Below are positions 55,497-64,000 of a stretch of DNA of 64,000 bases, in pieces. Below the pieces are notes generated by a model. It saw only the letters and a list, made by a program, of their open reading frames with translations, had not been told where the DNA came from and did not search any database. The number at the start of each line of letters is the position of its first letter. The stretch's first letter is position 1. Made by a program: the position numbers and the translations under genes. This stretch comes from Chaetorhynchus papuensis (Eukaryota > Chordata > Aves > Passeriformes > Rhipiduridae): positions 138,141 through 202,140 of the forward strand of contig VWYX01000672.1 of NCBI GenBank assembly GCA_013396525.1, written 5' to 3'.

Positions 55497-57730
55497 GAGC
55501 AGGGCTGGCAGCAGCAATTCTGAGGCTGCTGCCACCTCCTGCTTGTGCCACCCAGTGTTTTTAATGAGGTGGACACTGAAAGGTCACGCCTTCTTCCAGG
55601 GATGCTTCTGCACCTGGGCTCTGGAGATATTCTTCTCCAAATCCCTTTTAAGTCACTTAAACCTTCTGGTACCTCAATTCCCCATCGGTAAAGCAAGGCT
55701 TATCCCATTTCCTCTGCCTGGCTTACTGGGAGAGCTCATAAGCCCTGCAGGAGCGGAAAAGTCTGTGAATATGGATTTCTGTGTGCCTGGCACAGTGGGG
55801 CCCAGGCTCATTAGGGACTAACGTGCTCACTGTGCTGTGTCTGGCAAGCAGAGCCCGATGCTGTGTGCTGCTGTGCGCAGAGCTGGGAGGGGAGCGAGGG
55901 TGACACAGCACACACTTCCAAGGCCTCCCTGTCATTTTGATCCATTCCCATGGCACAAGGGTGGTGGGCTCAGCTCAGGCACCCACAGACACCAATTCAC
56001 CTCGTGCCATTATCTGACAACACACCCTTTGCTAAGGGGTCCGGCAGGGTGGCTGCAGTGCTCCCGTGTTCACACATATTTACATTGAGGAGAAGCACAA
56101 CACCTCAAATGAGAGGGATGGTCACCTAAAAACATCCTCCTCTCACACCTCCCCTGTTGCATCCCTGTGTCTGTCCTCCAGGGATAGCTGTGTAAGGATG
56201 GGAATAACCAGAGAGTGCCCTGAGGAAACAAGGTGGTGCTGGCCTCAGCTGCCCCTCAAACACCCCTAAATCACCCTAAACCACCACCCTCAGACCCTAA
56301 AAACTCTAAACCATCACAGCTGAAACCTTTGTTCCTCCCCCATGGGGGAGCAGCAGAAACTCTCCAAAAAGATGTGCAGGGTACTGGGGCTGCTGTGCCA
56401 AGGGCTCCTGGGGAAATCTGGGGATTGTGCAAAACTTTTACAGGTGTGGAAAGCGAGGGATGCTGGCAGAAGGGAAGGAACAAGCACTCAGTCTGTCCTG
56501 CCTTCTTGTTTTCCTGTCTGGTGCATCCCATGTGGTGATCTGGAGCTGGTGATGAACTGCAGTGCAGCCTGTGAGTGCAGCAGGCGGTGCTGGAGTCAGA
56601 TCCTGGAGAGACTGAGGGTCTGGGAACAGATTCCAAGGAGACTCAGGTAGGGTTTTTTCCCTGAGCTGTGAGCCTCAGGAGTAGGATGGGCCCGTTCCTG
56701 CTGCCTGTGTCTCCCTCCTGCCCTGGCTGTGGGTGTGTGCCCAGCAGGGACCTGGCCACAGTGCTGGGAAGAAATTCCTTATCCCAACCACATCCCTGGG
56801 ACCTTCAGCCCACAGCACTGAACTACCTGAACAGTCCTGGCCAAGGACACGCTCAGAAATGACCCCTGGGGCAGGAGAGGCTGAGAACCCCATCAGAGCT
56901 GGGCTGGTGGGTGCTGTGGGAGCCCTGCAGCTCAGGGGTGTCACTGTCCCCTGGCACAGCAGCCCTGTGGACAGCCCAGGGAAGCTGCTGCTCGAAGCAA
57001 CGAGTGAATGTAAGATGAGGATTTATTGAGCTCCCCCTGGTCCTGCCTTTGGGACCATTTGTCATCAGGGCAGCTCGTGCCGCTGGCTGGAGCGCAGTGG
57101 CTGCCAGGCAGGGCGAGCTGGCATCACCAGGAACAGCTCCAGAGCCAGGACAACATCGGGATGCCACAGAGCACCAGCTGGAAATGGCTTCTGACCACGT
57201 CCTCCTTGCCCCTGTGCACATGTGGAGGTGATCAGGGACACCACGTCCCTGTGGGAGCTGACGTGGCAGCTCAGCACACGCCACTATCGAGGATCTTCCT
57301 TTCCCAGCTCTCCCATGGGACAGGATGCTCCACCCTGGTTTGCCCAGGTTTAGCAGCAAGTGTCTCATTCAGGATTCTGCAGGAAGCACCCGGTGGACTT
57401 GGGAGGGCAAATTCATGTCCCCATACCCAGGTCCAGCCCCTCCTCCAGCCTGTGGAGCTGTGCCAGGGCTGATGTCCTTCTGGGAGCTGGAGGGGCTGGG
57501 AGGGGGGAAGCTGCAGCTCTCTGCACTGATCCGTGTGCTCCCGGCAGTCCTGGGTGTCTGTGCCTGCATCTGCCAGCAAGCAGGACTGACAGCCAGCTCA
57601 GAACAGCTCCTGGAGCGTGGGCACAGCAGCCACAGTGTCACCTGCACGGCGAGACGAGGAGGTGACGCTGGTGGCTCCCACAGCCAGGAGAGCTGGGAGC
57701 AGGAGCCCCGGGCCAGAGCGGGCATGGTGG

Positions 57731-58029
57731 GCCAGCATCCCCCTCAGAGGGTCGGGAGAGGGGTCTGTGCTGAGTATGGAGCCAGCATCCCCCTGAGAGG
57801 GTCAGGAGAGGGGTCTGTGCTGAGTATGGAGCCAGCATCCCCCTGAGACGGTCGGGAGAGGGGTCTGTGCTGAGTATGGAGCCAGCATCCCCCTGAGACG
57901 GTCAGGAGAGGGGTCTGTGCTGAGTATGGAGCCAGCATCCCCCTGAGACGGTCGGGAGAGGGGTCTGTGCTGAGTATGGAGCCAGCATCCCCCTCAGAGG
58001 GTTGGAGAGGGGTCTGTGCTGAGTATGGA
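57731..58029. repeat. 50-bp minisatellite, 6 copies
   Basis: GCCAGCATCCCCCTGAGAGG starts copies at 57731, 57781, 57831, 57881, 57931 and 57981. The last copy lacks one base. Variation is limited to a few sites (CTCAG/CTGAG, GAGG/GACG, GTCG/GTCA), arranged in alternating types. Confidence 0.96.
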
Positions 58030-60965
58030 GCAGCACAGCAAAGGTGAGAGGGAGGCCACGCTCCGGGCAGGGACATTTCAGCCCTTGCCCACTCAGCAGC
58101 AGCTCCCCAGCTGTCCTTTCCTCCTTTTGCTGTTTCCTCTTGTGACCCACAAATACCAAAGTGCCTCTCTGCAGACCTGCTACGCCTGGGCTCCTGCTGA
58201 GCGCTCTCACAGCCCACTGGGGACACAGGCAGAGGCTGTGGCACTTGTTAATGCAGCTCCCCTGCGGAAACACAGTCAGGAGTGACTGATCAGCAAAAAC
58301 CCAGAACAAACCCTCTGCAGGATGAGCGAGACAGAGCCACCCCCTCCCTCCACAGGGGACGTGTGTGCTCCATCCCCAGAACACGGGACAGGCTGTCCCC
58401 ACACTCGCTCACCCCACCACTGCATCCCACTCTGTGAACACCGCCTGACTCTTTGGAAGGCACGTCTGGAAGAATATTTTTCCACTAAGAGTATAAAGTA
58501 GTTTTTTGGCAGTGGGACCACACACTCATCAGGGCTGCTTGGTCTCCTCCAGCTTGGGTGGAAAGAAGAGCAGGACCAGGGCTGGGCAGAGCTGGGATGT
58601 CTGCGCTGGCAGCTGCCTCGGCTTCCCGGCCATCTGGGGTTATCCAGGAACAGCTGTCAGTGCCAGGCATGGCCCAAGGCGCTTGGAAGCACCAGGAGTG
58701 TGGAAAAGTGCGAGGGGCAAGGACATGCAGTCACTCCCCCCTGGCCTCCTTCTGCCTCCCCAGCAGCAGCATCCAGTCCCCAGCTCCAAGGGCTTTGGCC
58801 AAGGGCCTCTGTGACCCCCCTAAGCTGGGTGGTTTTTGAAGAAGCTGATGTTGGAAGTGGAGGCAGAGAAGTGACAGGGCTGAACTCAGTGAAGCCCGAG
58901 AGCATCATTCCTGGAGAGGGAGCACTGCCTCCCTCTGAGTCCAGCTGCACACAGCCCCCACTCAGGGTCCCACCCCAGAGGGACGCCGGTGCCACAGCTG
59001 ACACAGCTGGGCCTGGGTGGACACAGCTGGCCCTGGGCTTGGTGTCACCATGAGTCAGGAGCTTCTGGAAGCCCAGTTCATACCTTAACATTCACTCTGC
59101 TCTGGGGTCTCTGCAGGGCACAGCAGCAGGGCAGCAGCCACCCTCTGCTCAGAGCTCCAGTGCCTGCCAAGCCTCTGCCTTCATGGGGAGCTGAAGGGGA
59201 TCAGCATCCCCTGGGATGTGCCTTGAGGCCTCTCCTGCAGTTGCCCAGTTGCCCGGAGTGGGAGCAGGGTTTGAATGTGCGATTTGGGCCCCTGAAGGCA
59301 GAGCCATCCCTGCCCCCGCAGCAGCATCTCCTCAGGGCAGGACACTGGGGGTTACTGTGCCTCTTGTGCCTGAGCTGCATCAGAAGAGGCAGGAGGGGAG
59401 TGAACACCTCCCTCTCTCTCCAAATAACAACAGAACCCTGATTTTGGGAGATAATCCCCCCGAGGAACCTTGGCCCAAACAGGGTTTAATTCCCTGCTGA
59501 CAACCCTGGCAGTGACCGCATCACCCAGTGCCTGCAGGAGCCTGGTTTGTCATCAGGGCCCCTGCACATGGTCCTGTTCTGGAGCTGACACTGAGGTGCT
59601 CATCTGTCCCAATCCAAGCAGCACACGCTCCTGGGCTCCTCCCCAGGGTGGCACCATGCTGGGACCCTCTGGGACACCACGTCTGCTGCCACCTCTGGGG
59701 TCCCTTACTGCCCCAGAAGGCACAGGGACCCAGGAAAGAGGTCACTGGGGTCACTGCCATCAGCTGCCACCTGGACTGCCACCAGCCCTGTCCCTGCTGT
59801 CAGGCCCAGTCCCTCAATCATCCCCAGCTCTGCCTCCAGACTCTCCAGCACATGGCCCAGGCAGGCCCTTTTTCTCCTGCAGACAAAGTCTGGCACCTCC
59901 AGGCTCTCAGTGGCTGAGCCCTGCCAGCCTCACATCGCCCACCCGTCCTCTCTTCCCTGCCAGGGCTGGGGACATGGCCCAGCTCAGGCTGTCCCTGTCA
60001 CTGCAGAACAGAGCTGTGTGGGGAAAGGCTGAGGCTGCTCCTCCTCCTGGGGTCCCACGGCTGCTGTGGCACAGGGTGGGCTCCAGCCACCAGCAGCAGA
60101 ACACACCTGGCTGGCAGGGAGGTGAGCGGTGCAGGGCAGCCCTCGGCCTCAGCTGAGAAACAAGGGACCTTCAGCATCCTGAAGAGCACAGGAAGGGATG
60201 GCTCCAGGGTCTGCTTCTGCCTCTGTGGGATCCCTGCCTGGGCCTGCTGTGATCCAAGAGGAGGGGAGGGATGGGAGCAGATCAAGTGGCACCAGGGCTG
60301 GGGAGGGTGGGCAGCCCCAGGCCCAGCCCCAGCATGGAGCTCTCTGTGCCCTGTCCATGCAGGAATGCACAGAGCAGGTTTGTGGCATTGCCAGGGCTCA
60401 ACAACCCTCACTCTTGAAGTGCTATTACAAGTCCCTTCTCGTATAAAATACTTTTCTTGTACCAAATGTCCCTGATCCCTGTTAAGGTGCCCAGCTGTTG
60501 GAGACGAGCAGTGCAGATGGGAGGGTGGTGTCCCACAGGAAGCTCCAGCAGCTCTCCAGACTGGGAGGCCAGCTCAGAATTCCAGAGGACAGTCAGGGCC
60601 CGTGTGACAGCTCTCTGGCTGAATGCATCACCTGCCATCATTGACTCTGGCTGGGGGGTGCAGGGGAGGGGGACTCAGGGAGGATGGGTCGGCACAGAGC
60701 CTCCTCTGCTGCCGGGCACAAGAGAGAGAGGGGCAGAGCTCCCTGGGCTTCCACCAGTCCCTCAGCAGCCACTCATGAGCTCACAGATGTGACAAAGCTC
60801 TCTGGCACCTGCTGCATCCTCTGAGGCCCTGCTCCCTCCTCCCCCTGCCCTATCAGGGCTGGACCTTGTCCCAGAGCTGCCAACATGTCCTGGACCTGCA
60901 GGACCTGCCATGGGGAGGGTGCAAGGGATGCTCTCCCTGTGCTCCCAGCACTGCCCCAATCCTGC

Positions 60966-61170
60966 ACCCCTGCATTGATACTGAATCCCTGCATTAATCC
61001 TGAATCCCTGCATTGATCCTGCACCCCTGCATCGATCCTGAATCCTTGCATTGATCCTGAATCCCTGCATTGATCCTGCACCCCTGCATTGATCCTGAAT
61101 CCCTGCATTGATCCTGAATCCCTGCCTTGATCCTGAACCCCTGCCCTGATCCTGAATTCCTCTCCTGATC
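60966..61170. repeat. Minisatellite, 19-bp unit, about 10 copies
   Basis: CCCTGCATTGATCCTGAAT and variants. The first seven or so copies are good; the last three drift toward CCTTGATC and CCCTGATC. Because 19 is not a multiple of three, frames through it have a 57-base, 19-residue period. Confidence 0.93.
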
Positions 61171-62594
61171 CTGCACCCCTGCTCTCCCTTGGAGCAGCAC
61201 TCAGCCCAACTCCTGCCCCAGGGTCTCTGGCATCCTGCTGTGCCATGGGCTCAGCACTGGTGCCATGGGCACTGCTCTGTGCCACCACAGACTGCCAGGA
61301 ATCCCATCCCTAGCACCGCTGTTCCCACCTGCATGGCACGGAGGGACCACAGGAATGGGAACAGCCCCTGCAGCCCCCTCAGACCCAGTGCCCTGCTGAG
61401 GGGGCGGCTTTGAGCTGCTGAGGCTTTGGCCACAAATTCTCCCGGAGCTGGTGATTCCTTTCCAGTCCCACTCAGCTGCTCCTGAGGACCGGTCTCTCCT
61501 CACAGTCCCTGCTTTTCCTCATCCCCAGGAGTAACAGGCCCAAAAAACCAGTGCTGAGCTCCCCGTGGAGCTCGCTTGGCCCTGATGTTCGTGGAGCAGA
61601 AACAAGGGCTCCCTTCCAGATGTGCACCACCCAGTTCTCCCTCACCTTCTCCACGTGTTCTCATGGCTCTCCCTGCTCACCTCTGGCTACTTTATGCTCG
61701 GTCTCCAGCACTCCCCAGCTGGTGTGGGCTGTATTCCTGAGCCCCAGCACCCGGGCAGAGCCAGCTGAAGCCAGGACTGCCCAACGCAGAACGTGCCACG
61801 TGCCAGGAGCAGCCAGAGGGGAGGGCACTGCTGGGGACTCATTCCACATGGAGAGAGCGGCCCTGGGAGTCTCCAGAGGCCACAGGGCTGGCCCCAGCTC
61901 CCTGGATGGCTGAGGGGCTCCTGCCGAGGCTCCCGGCCCCCGCAGACCCTGTCAGCTCCAGCTCCCTGCTTGGCTGCGTTCGGGACCGTGGCCAGCTGCC
62001 TGCCCGAGGGTCCTGCCTGCTGAGTCCCCTGGATGCCACAGTGCCCGTGCCAGCTGCGCGGGTCACAGTGTGCTCAATGTCACCTTCCCGAGCGAGCTGG
62101 GGGGGCAGGGACTGCGCATCCGGGGGCGAGAGGTGCCGGAGGCTCCCGAACCTCTGATCCTGCACCAGCAGCAGCTCCAGGGACAGCTGCTGACATTCAG
62201 AGCCACGGGCTCGGATGCACGAGGTCTGCATTTGCACAGTTTGCAGCAGGGAGCTCAGGGACTTCTGTTTATTTTCACAAATGGGAAGAAAACCCCACAT
62301 TTAGCTGCAGTCACTCCTCATTCCCAGGGCTGACCAACAAGGGAGCGGCTCCTTGGCTGTTCCCAGCAACCCACCCCGCTGGCACAGCTGTACCCTGGTT
62401 GTACCGGGGTGGTTCCATCGGGAATGCCCCTCCCTGTCTGTCCCAGCGTGAGCAGAAGGGGCTGTGGCAGTGGGAGCCAGCTGTGCTGTGTGACACAGGG
62501 GCCTGAAAGCCAGGACTGGGCTCCAGCTCAGCCCCTGCCCAGCCTGGAGTGAGGCCTCCCTTCCCCTGCCAGCCGGGGGGCACAGGGGTGTGAC

Positions 62595-62621
62595 ATTTTT
62601 ATTATTATTATTATTTTTTTT
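62595..62621. repeat. (ATT)n and T run
   Basis: ATT units followed by eight or nine T. Confidence 0.85.
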
Positions 62622-63333
62622 AGCTCCAGAGAGCTAAAAATAACCACTCTGGTCCTCCAGCTCACACCACAACACCTGCACCAGGCACCAGACCTGCCGA
62701 GGGCTCAAAGCACTGCAGGAGCCAGCAGCAAACACAAGCAAACACCCAGGGATGGAGCTGGGGTAGCTCTGGCAGAGCCCTGCACTGTCCTGTTTGTGGG
62801 AGAACTCTCAGAGCAACCCTGCAAGACTCAATCCCCACAAGATGCTGCTGAGCAGGACTTGGCAGTGCTCATAAAAACAGCCAGCAAGACACCCAGGTGT
62901 CCCCAGAGCAGCCTGTGAGTGCCATCAGTGTCCCTGCCCACCATGGGCACTCTCCCTGCACGGAGGATGGAGGTGCTGGAGGTGCTGGAGTGTTGCTCAG
63001 GCTCGGGCTTGATCTCCCTCTTAGGAGCCCCAGCTGATGGCAGCTGCGCCTGGGCTCCCTGCAGCGCCTTGGGCTCTCTGCCATAACCCCCTGATGAGCC
63101 ACAGAGAGTCCCCCCAGTAAGGAGAGCCCTTTGCCTTGTGCTCGCAGCTGGCCAGGGCCCAGGTGTCCCCAGGAGCCAGCCCACCCCATGGCACCGTGCC
63201 CCACGCTCTGTGCCAGCCCTCTGGGGGGCTGCAGGCAGGCACAGAGCCCTGCCAGGGGTCCCAGCTTGGGTTCTCAGCCCACATCTCGCTGAAGGGACTT
63301 GGTGTTTTTGCATCTGGACAACACTGTGGGGCC

Positions 63334-63374
63334 AATGGGATCAGCGGGATCAATGGGATCAGTGGGATCAATGG
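63334..63374. repeat. 9-bp tandem repeat
   Basis: GGGATCAAT/GGGATCAGT/GGGATCAGC units, about 4.5 copies. Confidence 0.85.
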
Positions 63375-63894
63375 CAGGGCCATCACTGCTATCACTGAAT
63401 AACATTACCTTACACAATTCCTCCAAAAATGCAGCTTTGCCTCGCTGTCTATGGGCAGGAATTTCATTCCAGGTGATTTCTCCCAGGGACTTTGCTTTCT
63501 TAGGTCTCCTCCACAAATCCACCAAGCAATCACATCAGCAAGGCCCAGAGATCACTGGGGCCATAGATCCTGCAGCAACTGGCCATTAAACCTCTGCCCT
63601 GGGCTGTGTGTGCCTCAGCTACAGCAGGGAAAGGTTTAGTGAGAGCAAGGAGATGCTGGAGCTTGTGATTTCTCACAGTGTTTCACCACAGAAGAGATGA
63701 AGGACAAGAACATCGTCTTGAAGCTCTGGGGGAAACACACAACTGGTAAACAGCAAAGGAAATGATCACCTATGGCCTTCACAACCCTCACCTCAGCAAT
63801 TTCCTGACAGACTTGGGCTCATTTTTTCCTTCTGGCCACTGTAAAATATAAGTATGAACCAAGCAGTGAGGGGAAGAGCCCTGACACCACGGGC

Positions 63895-64000
63895 AAATGA
63901 GCCCTGGCACCACCACTGCCCTGGGCAGCGCCTTCCAATGTGTGACCACCCTTTCCACAGAGAAATTTTCCATAATATCCAACCTAAACCTCCCCTGGCA
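63895..64000 (-). mobile_element. CR1 LINE 3' fragment, antisense, cut by the window end
   Basis: ACCACTGCCCTGGGCAGCGC, GTGACCACCCTTTCCACAGA and CATAATATCCAACCTAAACC match an antisense CR1. It continues beyond the window. Confidence 0.85.

Larger units (their letters stand above)
31827..64000 (-). other. Upstream region or 5' intron of long-form DLGAP4, no coding gene recognised
   Basis: No open frame here resembles a known family, and none pairs with neighbours by splice phase. Contents I can support are CR1 fragments, tandem arrays (mostly 52.5-61.2 kb), homopolymer and simple runs, two GC-rich blocks (46.9-47.3 and 54.64-55.08 kb) and several AT-rich non-repeat islands. Mammalian DLGAP4 has distant 5' noncoding exons, so this is probably intron plus upstream sequence. 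Confidence 0.6.

Noticed and set aside
56265..56315. CCCTAAA-like words resembling interstitial telomere repeat
   Set aside because: The words are spaced irregularly and mixed with other sequence; no run of consecutive CCCTAA units.
57744..58402. Frames with peptide repeats from the 50-bp array
   Set aside because: Tandem-repeat artefact; no start context or family match.
62033..62333. Plus-strand frame MLNVTFPSELGG and nearby GC-rich patch with an NRF1-like TGCGCA
   Set aside because: No family resemblance and the patch is small; not enough to call a promoter or gene.

Overview
The window looks like avian nuclear DNA. It carries at least a dozen fragments of CR1 LINEs in both orientations, with the characteristic bird CR1 3' end, many short minisatellites, CpG islands, and no mammalian SINEs that I can see. 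The intron-rich gene in it is compact: five coding exons of the long form span about 15 kb. This fits a small, GC-rich bird chromosome; I cannot name the species.

The only protein-coding gene I can support is DLGAP4 (SAPAP4/GKAP family, a postsynaptic density scaffold), on the minus strand and running right to left. Its first long-form coding exon is at 31759-30809. It is followed by exons at 24153-23936, 20830-20716, a 51-nt microexon at 18052-18002, and 16938-16692. The reading phases interlock exactly and give about 527 residues, roughly the N-terminal half, including the guanylate-kinase-binding repeats. A second, short-form first exon (starting MALCLELLRQ) lies at 9520-9490 inside a strong CpG island (about 8950-10250). 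It ends in the same phase (1) as exon 16938-16692, so both can join the same downstream exon. The shared C-terminal exons lie beyond position 1 and are not in the window.

Layout: 1-9489 is intron below the short-form exon, with a second CpG island at about 3400-3895 wedged between two CR1 copies. 9490-10250 is the internal promoter and its exon. 10250-31826 holds the long-form coding exons and introns, with a CpG-containing minisatellite at 22.27-22.67 kb. 31827-64000 has no recognisable coding exon and is probably the 5' intron or upstream region of the long transcript. It contains CR1 fragments, a cluster of minisatellites at 52.5-61.2 kb, several AT-rich islands that may be conserved enhancers, and a GC-rich block at about 54.64-55.08 kb with a good minus-strand splice donor that may be a noncoding first exon.

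Taken together, the window is the regulatory and N-terminal half of one synaptic gene: a long form carrying the PSD-95-binding repeats, an internal promoter making a form without them, and a regulated microexon. I found no RNA gene, CRISPR array, intact mobile element or endogenous virus. Most other long open frames are GC-rich or tandem-repeat artefacts.
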